Assembly: GCA_019314375.1 (NCBI GenBank)
Contig: JAFCZJ010000017.1
Location: 52,543-116,542, forward strand
Source: Deltaproteobacteria bacterium
GTDB taxonomy: Bacteria; Myxococcota; B64-G9
DNA length: 64,000 bases
Reading direction: 5' to 3'
Below are positions 8,184-16,039 of the stretch, piece after piece. The position numbers and the translations under genes are program-made. Below the pieces are notes generated by a model. The model worked only from the letters and a program-made list of their open reading frames with translations, was not told where the DNA came from and made no database searches. Numbering within the stretch: the first letter of the stretch is position 1; every line of letters begins with the position of its first letter.

Positions 8184-9530
8184 TTGGCCAAAAAAGTTGA
8201 CCCAAAGCGAGAGGAACTGCGACGGGCCATGACCGAGGGGGTCATGGAGAAAAAAGCCAAACTACCCACATCCACCTTGGGGCGTATGGGCCGATCGGCC
8301 CTGGTCGCCCTGCGCACCGGCCGCCTGATTCGCAAGGGTCGGAAAAAAAAGCCGGGCGCCCCCGCCAATGTAGAACAGCTGCTCAAACTGGTGACCTCCT
8401 TGGGTCAACTCAAGGGCATCGCCATGAAGATGGGCCAGATCATGAGCTACATCGACGTGGCCCTGCCCGATGAACTGCGGGCTGCCTTGAGCGCTCTGCA
8501 AACCAGCGCACCCCCCATGGATTTTGATGAACTCACCAAGCAAGTCCGTCAATCCCTCGGGGGAAAAGCCGAGGATGTCTTGGCGCAAATGGATCCCAAG
8601 CCGGTGGCGGCCGCCTCCATTGGCCAGGTCCACAAGAGCCGCCTGCCCGACGGCAGGATCGTTGCGATCAAGGTCCAGTATCCCGAAATGGAGCGCGCTA
8701 TCCTGGCCGACTTCAAACCGGCCGCCGTGGGTACGAAGCTTGCCCGGCTTCTGGTGCCGGGCGCTCGCGTCGAGGGTTTCATCGAAGAAGCCAAGGCCCG
8801 CTTTCTGGAAGAATGCGACTACCTGCACGAAGCCCGGGCTCAGCAGCGCTTCTTCGATCTTTACTCCGAGCATCCCATCCTGAGCGTACCCGAGGTGATC
8901 CACGAATACAGCGGACGCGAGGTACTGTGCACGGCGTGGATCGACGGACTGGGCCTCGACGCTTTCTTGGCAACAGAACCAAAACAGGCCATGCGGGACA
9001 AGATGGGCGTGGCCCTGTTCGACTTCTACCTGGGCAGCCTCTTCATTCATGGGCTGTACAACTGCGATCCCCATCCGGGCAATTACCTGTTTCTGCCCGA
9101 GGGACGCCTGGCCCTTCTCGATCACGGCTGTACCCGGAGCTTCCCGCCAAGCTTCGTGGACGAGCTGGCGAAAATGGGCTTGGCCGTCCACGCTGACGAT
9201 CGGGAGGCCCTGCTCGCCTCCTTCAACCGCCTGGGTTTGTTGCGCAGGGATCGGGAAGAAGACTTCCAGATCGCTCGGCGCCTGGTGCGCGCTTTTCAAG
9301 GACCCATGCTGGAGGACAAAGAGCAGATCATCAGTGAAGATGCGGCCCTGGAGCTGGGCCAACTCATGCGCGCCAAAAAACAACTATTGAAGCTGGATTT
9401 CCCGGGGGAATTTCTCTTTTTGTCACGAATCCGTTTTGGGCTGATGTCGGTCTTGGCTCGACTGGGGGCCCGGGCCAATTGGCATCGCCTCGAAAAAGCC
9501 TATATGGAACAAGCCGTCGAATCCGAATAG
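8184..9530 (+). CDS. ABC1/AarF (UbiB-like) atypical kinase
   Basis: 448 residues. Atypical kinase of the ABC1/ADCK/UbiB family, whose members are ATPases linked to ubiquinone or other isoprenoid-lipid biology. The family KxGQ motif (KMGQIMSY, about residue 81) and the AAAS-type nucleotide loop (AAASIGQVH, about 146) are present, followed by IVAIKVQYP (VAIK lysine), CDPHPGNYL and LLDHG (catalytic and metal-binding loop). The N-terminus is very basic. TTG at 8184 is chosen because GGGAGGAA sits just upstream and no ATG precedes it. No ubiquinone genes are adjacent. A membrane protein gene follows 48 nt later. Confidence 0.85.
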   Translation: MAKKVDPKREELRRAMTEGVMEKKAKLPTSTLGRMGRSALVALRTGRLIRKGRKKKPGAPANVEQLLKLVTSLGQLKGIAMKMGQIMSYIDVALPDELRAALSALQTSAPPMDFDELTKQVRQSLGGKAEDVLAQMDPKPVAAASIGQVHKSRLPDGRIVAIKVQYPEMERAILADFKPAAVGTKLARLLVPGARVEGFIEEAKARFLEECDYLHEARAQQRFFDLYSEHPILSVPEVIHEYSGREVLCTAWIDGLGLDAFLATEPKQAMRDKMGVALFDFYLGSLFIHGLYNCDPHPGNYLFLPEGRLALLDHGCTRSFPPSFVDELAKMGLAVHADDREALLASFNRLGLLRRDREEDFQIARRLVRAFQGPMLEDKEQIISEDAALELGQLMRAKKQLLKLDFPGEFLFLSRIRFGLMSVLARLGARANWHRLEKAYMEQAVESE

Positions 9531-9578
9531 CACCGTGGCGCATCGCACCACATGAAACCAGGAAAGAAAGGAACCACC

Positions 9579-10067
9579 ATGCGCATCCACCAAAAAGCCC
9601 TAACACTTTTGACTCTGTGTTGCTTGCTGACTTTGAACCCTGCCCTCCACGCGGAGGAGAGCACCGGAATGATCGATTTGGGCGAAGCCATCGGTGGACT
9701 GTTGAGCTTCACCTTCATCGGCGTGCCCGGCGTGGTCTTCACCGGGGGTGCCCTGACCTACGTCATCAAAGGAAGCAAGAACAGCTCCGGCTGGAAATAC
9801 GGGGGCCTGGTCACGGGCGGCTTGAATCTGGTGGTGGGCACCTTGTGGATGGTGACCGCCATCAACGAGAACGACGACGTGAAGCTTGCCTATTTCGCCA
9901 TACCCCATCTGGTCATCGGTGTACTGGATCTCAGCCTCACCATTTGGGCTTCCAACCTGCCGGAAAAGACGGAGACGAGCACCCAACTTGCCATCAGCCC
10001 GACTGTCTTCGCCGATTCAGCCGGCCAGCCCGCGCCGGGCGTGGCCTTGACTCTGATGGGTTGGTAG
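9579..10067 (+). CDS. Small exported membrane protein of unknown function
   Basis: 162 residues. A signal peptide (to about residue 25) is followed by three or four hydrophobic, Gly-rich segments. These include SFTFIGVPGVVFTGGALTYV, LVTGGLNLVVGTLWMV and FAIPHLVIGVLDLSLTIW. I do not recognise a family. ATG at 9579 has AAAGGAA upstream; the ATG at 9552 lacks one. Its stop codon directly abuts the stop of the convergent greB gene (0 nt). Confidence 0.6.
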   Translation: MRIHQKALTLLTLCCLLTLNPALHAEESTGMIDLGEAIGGLLSFTFIGVPGVVFTGGALTYVIKGSKNSSGWKYGGLVTGGLNLVVGTLWMVTAINENDDVKLAYFAIPHLVIGVLDLSLTIWASNLPEKTETSTQLAISPTVFADSAGQPAPGVALTLMGW

Positions 10068-10547
10068 TCAATCTGCCGGGAGACGATACTCGATCTTCAA
10101 AATCTCGAAATCAGCAACGCCCGCGGGGCGCTTCACCGTCACCCAAACACCTTCCTTCTTGCCCAACAAGGCCTTGGCCATGGGGCTCTCCGAACTGATG
10201 CGACCGACCCGGGAATCTGATTCATCCGGACCCACGATGCGGTAGGTTGCCTCTTTCCCCTCTTCGTCCATCACCGTCACCCAGGCACCAAAGTAAACTC
10301 GGTCCCCTTCATGGCGCTGCTCGACCACAATCAGGGTATCGAGTGTCTTGGACAAATATCGGATGCGTCCATCAATCTGCCGCATGCGTTTCTTGCCGTA
10401 AATGTACTCGGCGTTTTCCGAACGATCACCCTCTTCGGCAGCCGCGGAAACCGCGGCGCAGACTTTCCTGCGCTCGGCCCAAAGGTCCTCTATCTCTTGT
10501 TGCAGGTTTTTCAGGCCTTCCGGGGTGATGTGACGATCGACAGTCAT
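10068..10547 (-). CDS. greB: Transcription elongation factor GreB
   Basis: 159 residues. GreA/GreB factors enter the secondary channel of RNA polymerase and stimulate cleavage of backtracked transcripts. The N-terminal coiled coil is followed by a tip with acidic residues (AAAEEGDRSENAEYIYGKK), and the RMRQIDGRIRYLSK segment is the GreB-type signature that separates it from GreA. The C-terminal FKBP-like domain contains GRISSESPMAKALLGKKEG. Start at 10547 matches the family N-terminus (ITPEGLKNLQQE); the upstream ATG at 10571 adds 8 residues, and neither has a strong SD. It lies downstream of the metallophosphoesterase gene on the same strand (53 nt). Confidence 0.92.
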   Translation of the reverse strand: MTVDRHITPEGLKNLQQEIEDLWAERRKVCAAVSAAAEEGDRSENAEYIYGKKRMRQIDGRIRYLSKTLDTLIVVEQRHEGDRVYFGAWVTVMDEEGKEATYRIVGPDESDSRVGRISSESPMAKALLGKKEGVWVTVKRPAGVADFEILKIEYRLPAD

Positions 10548-10600
10548 GGCTATTATTTCTCGAAGAGGCATGGTGCTTTTTCTATATGCTCAATCGTGGC

Positions 10601-11506
10601 TCAACGCAACAGCGCCTCATCGGGCAGATCCTGGACCTCGACCCTTCCAGGCCAAAAACGACGCGCCTGAGCCGAAAGCAGCCCCCGCGAGGAAAAGGTC
10701 AGCAAATGATAGGCGGCTTGATCTTCAGACCGGCCGCAGTCATTGGAGGCCGAGGGTGCACCCAGGATTTCGACCGCCCCGCGACGACTACGGCCGATGC
10801 GATGCAAGTGACCGTGAAGCACCGTGGCCGGACGCCGCCCCAGGACGCGAAACAGCCCCTCGAAACCCGAAAGGCCCGCACGGTAGTCACGCAAGGCCGG
10901 CCCGCGCAAACGGATGGGCGGATGGTGCATGGCCAAGACCGGATGACAGGAATCGTCCAGACCATCCAACAAACCCGCCAGTCGCTCCAATTGCCCATCG
11001 GCCAAACGTCCCGCCGCCCGCGCCGGCCCCCGCCAAACAGCCGAGTCCAGGGCCAGCACGCATATCGGGCCCAACTTCCGCAACCAAGGATAGCCATCAC
11101 GTCGCGCAAGCCCTGGCGGCAGCCAATCGCTCATGCCTTTTTCGAAAGCAGCGCCCCGGTCGGCCCCTGCCGTATATCGATCGTGGTTACCCGGCACCAA
11201 TACGCAACGCGCCGGATCCAGACCAGCCTCCTCCAGCAATCTGGCCACCTCGGCAAACTCAAAGTCGTAGGCCAGATTCACCAGGTCCCCGGTGATGACC
11301 ACCACGTCCGGACTCTGCTCGGCCAAATCGGCCAGCAGGGCAAGGAAAACATCCAAACGATGGGTATTGCCGCGCAACATCTTCAAGTTGAACCAGCCAA
11401 GGGCCCGCTTGCCCATCAAGGACCAGACCGGCGCGGATTGAGTCAGAGGCAAGTGCAGATCCGACAGGTGTGCGATGCGCAGGGTGTCCACTTCTCGCCG
11501 AGCCAT
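10601..11506 (-). CDS. Calcineurin-like metallophosphoesterase
   Basis: 301 residues. All five metal-binding blocks of the superfamily are visible in order: SDLHLP (D-x-H), GDLVN, GNHDRY, MHHPP and GHLH. The substrate may be a phosphodiester such as a cyclic nucleotide or a lipid headgroup; it cannot be read from the sequence. The ATG at 11506 lies 2 nt after the stop of the receiver-kinase gene (TGAGCATG), so translation is probably coupled and the two proteins may act in one signalling pathway. Confidence 0.85.
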   Translation of the reverse strand: MARREVDTLRIAHLSDLHLPLTQSAPVWSLMGKRALGWFNLKMLRGNTHRLDVFLALLADLAEQSPDVVVITGDLVNLAYDFEFAEVARLLEEAGLDPARCVLVPGNHDRYTAGADRGAAFEKGMSDWLPPGLARRDGYPWLRKLGPICVLALDSAVWRGPARAAGRLADGQLERLAGLLDGLDDSCHPVLAMHHPPIRLRGPALRDYRAGLSGFEGLFRVLGRRPATVLHGHLHRIGRSRRGAVEILGAPSASNDCGRSEDQAAYHLLTFSSRGLLSAQARRFWPGRVEVQDLPDEALLR

Positions 11507-11508
11507 GC

Positions 11509-12849
11509 TCAAGACTCTTCCTTCTTGGCCAGCTCGGCAAGACGACCAGCCAGCCACTCAGCCAGTTGCGATGCCTCGGGTCGACGTCCGCCAAGGCTCA
11601 TGTGGGCATCCAAATCAGCCGCCATGCTGGCCGCATCGGGGTAGCGGCGATCTCTTTGCTTGCGCAGGGCCTGGGTGACAATGGCGGAGAGACCGCGGTC
11701 CACCTTGTCGTTGACGCGGTGTATGGGCTTGTACTTGCCTGCCGTGATCCGCCCAAGGGTCTCTGTAAAGGTGTGCCCCGTGAAGGGCCGCCGGCCACAG
11801 AGCATCTCGTAGAGCACCACGCCCAGACTGTATATGTCGGCCCGGGCGTCCACCGCTTCAGCAGCCAATTGCTCCGGACTCATGTAGTCCAGGGTACCCT
11901 TGGCGATGCCGGTCTCGGTGCGCGAGAGTTTGCGCTCCACCCGGGCGATACCGAAATCCGCGATGCGCACTTGGCCATCCATGGTCAAAAGCAAATTCTG
12001 GGGCGCGATGTCCCGGTGGACCAGATTCAAAGGCAGGCCCTCGGCATCCTTGGCCTGATGGGCATGGGCCAAGGCCTGGCAACACTGCCAGGCCACATAA
12101 CAAGCCAGTTGGGTGGGCAAAGGCTGCTCATCCTTCAAGAGAGTGCGCAGATCAGGACCATCCACCAAATCAAGCGCCATGAAGAATTCATCTTCGATGC
12201 GCCCAAAGTCCAAAACCGAAACGATGTTGCCATGATTAAGTCGAGCCAGGATGTGTGCCTCATCGAGAAACATGGCTGTAAAATTGGAGTCCCCGGCCAT
12301 GTGGGAGAGCATCTTCTTGATGGCCACCTCTCGCTCAAATCCGTCACTGCCCCTCATGCGCGCCCGCCACAATTCGGCCATACCGCCGGTGGCAATCCGT
12401 TCGATGAGCTGATATCGGCCGAAGCGCTGCCCCTCGCCCGGAGAAGTCGACTTTTCTCGCTTCCCATAGGCATCCAGGGCCTGGCTCACCAAGTGTCGAA
12501 ACTGTTCGTCCTGCCAGGGTTTGGTAACAAAATAGTCCACCAGGCGCCTGTTGACCGCGTCGGCTGCCACCCGCATGTCCTGGGTTCCGGTCATCATGAT
12601 GGTGCGGGTACCGGGCCAAGTTTGCCGAACCAAAGCCAGCAATTCGATGCCGTCCATCAAGGGCATCATGAAGTCGGTGATCAGGAGAGCGACCTCTCGC
12701 TCTTCGAAAACCTCCAGTGCCTGCTCGGGCCCCTCACAAAGCACAAATTCCAAACCCAGTCCGCGCAGCATGCGCTTAACCGTGGTGCGCATATTTTCGT
12801 CGTCGTCCACCACCAAAACCAGGGAGTTCTGTTCCTGCTCAAGGACCAT
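11509..12849 (-). CDS. Receiver domain-Ser/Thr protein kinase fusion
   Basis: 446 residues. An N-terminal response-regulator receiver (about 9-127) has the acidic pocket (VVDDDE), phospho-acceptor Asp59 (LLITDFMMP) and the Lys of VTKPW at 110. A Hanks-type kinase domain (about 145-400) follows, with Gly loop IATGGMAELW, Lys178 (VAIKK), HRDIAPQN (Asp280) and DFG at 298-300. The kinase is soluble, with no membrane helix and no C-terminal sensor domain. A histidine kinase could therefore control Ser/Thr phosphorylation directly through Asp59. ATG at 12849 gives a receiver-type start; the frame extends to 12912. Coupled to the phosphoesterase gene downstream. Confidence 0.88.
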   Translation of the reverse strand: MVLEQEQNSLVLVVDDDENMRTTVKRMLRGLGLEFVLCEGPEQALEVFEEREVALLITDFMMPLMDGIELLALVRQTWPGTRTIMMTGTQDMRVAADAVNRRLVDYFVTKPWQDEQFRHLVSQALDAYGKREKSTSPGEGQRFGRYQLIERIATGGMAELWRARMRGSDGFEREVAIKKMLSHMAGDSNFTAMFLDEAHILARLNHGNIVSVLDFGRIEDEFFMALDLVDGPDLRTLLKDEQPLPTQLACYVAWQCCQALAHAHQAKDAEGLPLNLVHRDIAPQNLLLTMDGQVRIADFGIARVERKLSRTETGIAKGTLDYMSPEQLAAEAVDARADIYSLGVVLYEMLCGRRPFTGHTFTETLGRITAGKYKPIHRVNDKVDRGLSAIVTQALRKQRDRRYPDAASMAADLDAHMSLGGRRPEASQLAEWLAGRLAELAKKEES

Positions 12850-13024
12850 ACCTACAGAAAAACACCTTCTTGCGGCCCAGGCAAGCTGGGATGCATCTAA
12901 TTCCTCATCCAAAAAACATCAGCCAAGCTCAAAAATCTGACAAATGATTACCCCAAAGCCCATGGCGTTCTCTTTTATTTCAACAACTTACATTCCGGCA
13001 CGGGCCTTGCTTATCTATTGGCCC

Positions 13025-14146
13025 ATGAAGGTCATCCTGCACCTGACTTCAGATTGCAACCTGCGCTGCCGCTATTGCTATGCGCCGGCCAAGACGGCCA
13101 AAAACATGTCTGTCGCCACGGCAAAAAAGGCCATCGACATGGCTCTGGAGCTTGGCGAGCGTTCGGCTTGCGTCTCCTATTTCGGCGGAGAACCCCTGCT
13201 TCACTTTGATCGGATCCGGGAGCTGACAGCATACGCCTTGGCGCAGGCCAAGTCCCTGGACAAAGACATGCACTTTCGCATGTCCACCAACGGCATTCTC
13301 TTCGACCAGACAAGTCTGGCCTTTTGCCGCGAGCACAACATCCTCTACGCAATCTCCTTAGACGGCGACAAGCTTGCCCACGACGCCCAACGGATCTTCG
13401 CCGACGGGACCGGTTCTTACGATGCCCTGGATGCCAAATTGGACATGATCCTGGAGTACAATCCCCACGCGGTCTTCACCAGCGTGATCACGCCGCCGAC
13501 CGCTTCCCGCCTCTTGAGCTCAGTCGAAAGCATGTGGTCTCGCGGCATCCGCTATTTCGTCATGCAACCGGACTACACCCATCCGGACTGGGGGATCGAA
13601 GACCTGCAGCGCCTGGAGGATTCATACCTGGATTTGGCCGGGTTTTACCTTGAAAAAATCCGCGCAGGCCAGGCCTTCCACTTCAGTCTCTTCGATGACA
13701 AAATCAAAAGCCATGCGCACTCTCCCTTCGCGCCGGGAAAAGTCTGCGACTTCGGTGCCAAGAAAGTATCGGTGGCACCTGATGGACACATTTTCCCATG
13801 CGTGCAGTTCGTCTCGGACCGCCCGGACGCAAAAGACTTCTGCATTGGCCATGTGGAGCGAGGCATGGACAGCCGACGGGAGCACCTGGTGGCCAAAAAC
13901 CAACAACCCAGGGCGCAATGCGTCGACTGCGCACTGAACGGACGTTGCTCAAATTTCTGCGGTTGCCTGAATTGGCAAACCACGGGCTCCATCCTCAAGG
14001 TACCCGGCTTGCTATGCGCCCATGAGCGCATGCTCATCCCCATCGCAGACGAAATCGGCAATGAGCTATGGGCGGAAAAAAACAAGACCTTCCTGCACAA
14101 GCATTACAAAGACTACGAGAATCGATTTCCCTATGCCTTTGACTAA
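13025..14146 (+). CDS. Radical SAM/SPASM peptide-maturase-like enzyme
   Basis: 373 residues. The radical SAM cluster motif is CNLRCRYC (Cys 11, 15, 18), followed by the GGEP motif (SYFGGEPLLHF). A Cys-rich C-terminal SPASM domain follows: CDFG, FPCVQF, CIG, CVDCALNGRCSNFCGC and LLC, enough for two auxiliary [4Fe-4S] clusters. SPASM enzymes modify peptides or proteins (thioether, C-C or related chemistry) or act as anaerobic sulfatase maturases. No sulfatase is nearby. The next gene, 14 nt downstream, encodes a Cys-rich membrane-anchored protein and is the obvious candidate substrate. ATG at 13025 begins exactly at the TIM-barrel start (MKVILHLTSDCN); an ATG at 12944 adds 27 residues. Neither has a strong SD. 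Confidence 0.88.
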   Translation: MKVILHLTSDCNLRCRYCYAPAKTAKNMSVATAKKAIDMALELGERSACVSYFGGEPLLHFDRIRELTAYALAQAKSLDKDMHFRMSTNGILFDQTSLAFCREHNILYAISLDGDKLAHDAQRIFADGTGSYDALDAKLDMILEYNPHAVFTSVITPPTASRLLSSVESMWSRGIRYFVMQPDYTHPDWGIEDLQRLEDSYLDLAGFYLEKIRAGQAFHFSLFDDKIKSHAHSPFAPGKVCDFGAKKVSVAPDGHIFPCVQFVSDRPDAKDFCIGHVERGMDSRREHLVAKNQQPRAQCVDCALNGRCSNFCGCLNWQTTGSILKVPGLLCAHERMLIPIADEIGNELWAEKNKTFLHKHYKDYENRFPYAFD

Positions 14147-14160
14147 AGAAGGGACCCAAG

Positions 14161-14811
14161 ATGCCAAATGAAAAATTCCAAGTGCAGCCGCTCAAGTCCT
14201 ATAAGGGTGCCATCTACCCGGGCGCCACAACGGCCATTCAGGAGGAGGAATCCCCCGGCAAGAATTTTTGGAAGTTCCTCTTCTGCTTGATGCTGGTCAT
14301 GGGGCTTTCCATGGGGCTCATCGGCTGCTTTTCGGACTACAAAATCGATCAATGCCCGAGTGATTCCACGCCGGTTAACGGAAAATGCGTGGGGCCCGAT
14401 GACAACTGCGAGCCGGATCAAATGCGCTGCGACACCGAAGCGCTGATGATCTGCGATGAGGACGGCGAGGGATGGACCGGCCAAAACTGCGACGGCTTCT
14501 GCCAAGACATGTACGGCATGGACGCCTGGTCCGAAGGTTGCGACACGAACGCCCAGGATCCTTGCCAATGCGAATACGACATCATGCTGGGCGTCATGGC
14601 CGAATGCACCCCAGGCGACATCCACTGCTTGAACGACGACACCCTGCAGGTATGTGACGAAAATGCCTGGAGCTTCACCGATCACGACTGCCAGGACTGG
14701 TGCGTTGAAAACTACGGTCGGTCATCCCTGGCCGGCACATGTGACGCAAGCGAGACCGATAACCCCTGCGGCTGCGAATATGGCATCGTCGACGGAGAGC
14801 CGGTACCCTGA
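14161..14811 (+). CDS. Membrane-anchored protein with two eight-Cys repeats, candidate rSAM substrate
   Basis: 216 residues. A cytoplasmic-side N-terminal segment of about 37 residues contains LKSYKGAIYPG. One membrane helix follows (about 38-56) and ends in a lipobox-like LIGC, then a Cys-rich exterior of about 160 residues. The exterior holds two homologous repeats (about 79-140 and 141-205), each with eight Cys. Spacing is C-x6-C-x7/8-C-x11-C-x3-C-x12-C-x7/8-C-x-C, ending CQCEYDIM and CGCEYGIV. SD AAGAAGGGA is well placed. The gene lies 14 nt after the radical SAM gene on the same strand, so co-transcription is very likely. The long N-terminal region before the helix is unusual for a lipoprotein and could act as a recognition leader; that is inference. 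Confidence 0.75.
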   Translation: MPNEKFQVQPLKSYKGAIYPGATTAIQEEESPGKNFWKFLFCLMLVMGLSMGLIGCFSDYKIDQCPSDSTPVNGKCVGPDDNCEPDQMRCDTEALMICDEDGEGWTGQNCDGFCQDMYGMDAWSEGCDTNAQDPCQCEYDIMLGVMAECTPGDIHCLNDDTLQVCDENAWSFTDHDCQDWCVENYGRSSLAGTCDASETDNPCGCEYGIVDGEPVP

Positions 14812-14926
14812 TCTAGTCTGATTCCTTTTCCCCCAGTTTTGCCCATGCCCTTGTCATCCGTGACATACGTATTATCTTATCGCCGTGAAGGCAGACAAAT
14901 ACTCATAGGATTACAGGGAGCGACAT

Positions 14927-15718
14927 ATGGCCATATTTGAAATGAACAAGGGAAACATCGAATCCTCCATAGAAAACAATGACATCCTGCTGATCGATTT
15001 TTGGGCGGAATGGTGCGGTCCCTGCAAAAGTTTCGGTCCAACTTTCGAGAAAGCTTCGGAAAAATACCCGGATATCGCCTTCGCCAAATGCAACACCGAG
15101 AAAGAACCCGAGGTGGCCGGTCTTTTCGGCGTCCAATCCATCCCCACCCTGGCCATTTTCCGGGAAAAAGCATTGATCTTCATCCAGCCCGGCGCTCTGC
15201 CGCCCGCGGGCCTGGAAGAAATCATCAACAAAGTTAAAGACTTGGACATGGACGACGTCAGAGCTCAGATGGCCAAGGCGGAGGCGGAGGCCAAGCAAGG
15301 GCATGACAAGCAGGAAGAAAAAAAAAGCGCCGAACCCGAGCCCGCCCCTGAAAAAAAAAAAGCTGACGAGCCCATAGCCGACACCAAGCAAACCCTGGTG
15401 ACCGAGACCAGCGGAGCAGGTGAAGGCCTGACCGATATGGCTGATGATTTTGTACTCCGTCGCCAAGGGGTCACCCGGGAATTCCTCGATCTGATACAGC
15501 GAGGCACCCTCAACGGTCCACCCAAAGACGTCGTCATCATGTATGACAAGTTGCGCCGGGCAATACGCGAGGGTGGATCAGAGGGCCGCGACAAGGCCGC
15601 CCAACTCTTCGCCGCCTGGGACTTCAAACCGGACCAGGCCTTCGCCGAGCTCTCGGCCGAACTGCGATCCGAAGCCAAGGCCGTGCTCCGGGCCATCGAA
15701 GAACTGCTCAAACAGTAA
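14927..15718 (+). CDS. Thioredoxin with charged linker and C-terminal helical domain
   Basis: 263 residues, more than twice a plain thioredoxin. Residues 1-108 form a canonical thioredoxin with WCGPC (Cys30, Cys33) and cis-Pro (SIPTLAIF). A Lys/Glu/Pro/Ala-rich linker (about 120-162) follows, then a helical domain (about 170-263) that I do not recognise. There is no signal peptide, so the protein is cytoplasmic. SD GGGAG is upstream of ATG. It begins an operon of three thiol-redox genes (this gene, the SelW-like selenoprotein 67 nt later, and a double DsbA-like lipoprotein). The extension may tether it to a partner. Confidence 0.88.
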   Translation: MAIFEMNKGNIESSIENNDILLIDFWAEWCGPCKSFGPTFEKASEKYPDIAFAKCNTEKEPEVAGLFGVQSIPTLAIFREKALIFIQPGALPPAGLEEIINKVKDLDMDDVRAQMAKAEAEAKQGHDKQEEKKSAEPEPAPEKKKADEPIADTKQTLVTETSGAGEGLTDMADDFVLRRQGVTREFLDLIQRGTLNGPPKDVVIMYDKLRRAIREGGSEGRDKAAQLFAAWDFKPDQAFAELSAELRSEAKAVLRAIEELLKQ

Positions 15719-15785
15719 GATCAGAGCCGGGATTGACGACGATGGGTGGGGTATCTATGATGCCTGCATCATTGAAGGAGGCGTC

Positions 15786-16013
15786 ATGGATATCCGAATC
15801 AAGTACTGCGCGGAGTGAAACTACCTGCCCCAGGCCAGCAGTTTGTTGGCCGCGCTCAAAGAGAAATTTGGCGTCAAAGCGAAGCTCATCGCAGGTGGTG
15901 GTGGGATTTTCGAGGTAAGCCTGGACGGCAAGGTGGTCTTCGACAAGTTTTCGATGGGTCGCTTTCCCGAAAACCAGGAAGTCGTCGATCAAATCAACGC
16001 AATCATAAAGTAA
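15786..16013 (+). CDS. SelW-like (Rdx family) selenoprotein with in-frame UGA
   Basis: 75 residues if the TGA at 15816-15818 is read as selenocysteine. The motif is then C-A-E-U (Cys8, Sec11), the CxxU redox motif of Rdx proteins (SelW/SelT/SelH). The rest matches the family: the following NYLPQAS segment, an alternating beta-strand core, GGGGIFEVSLDG, and a C-terminal GRFPE motif before a final helix. Translation continues without other stops to TAA at 16011. SD GAAGGAGG is 5 nt from the ATG, and the neighbours are thioredoxin-fold genes. A SECIS-like hairpin lies 14 nt after the UGA. Standard gene calling stops at codon 11, so this gene is easily missed. Known Rdx proteins act in thiol redox; substrates are unclear. 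Confidence 0.88.
15833..15851 (+). promoter_or_regulatory. Candidate bacterial SECIS element
   Basis: Inside the coding sequence, 14 nt after the UGA, a 7-bp stem (15833-15839 with 15845-15851, including one G-U pair) closes a 5-nt loop AGTTT. The loop has G at its second position and starts 21 nt after the UGA, consistent with the described bSECIS rule of a G among the first two loop bases 16-37 nt downstream. This would recruit SelB. Confidence 0.65.
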
Positions 16014-16039
16014 TCCATCCATTTTCAGAGGAGAACCGC

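Noticed and set aside
11470..12900. Long plus-strand open frame opposite the receiver-kinase gene
   Set aside because: Mirror of kinase codons, no recognisable domain; the minus frame has all kinase motifs.
15815..16039. N-terminal extension of the DsbA-like frame back to 15815
   Set aside because: It overlaps the SelW-like coding sequence in another frame and bypasses a strong SD and signal peptide at 16040.
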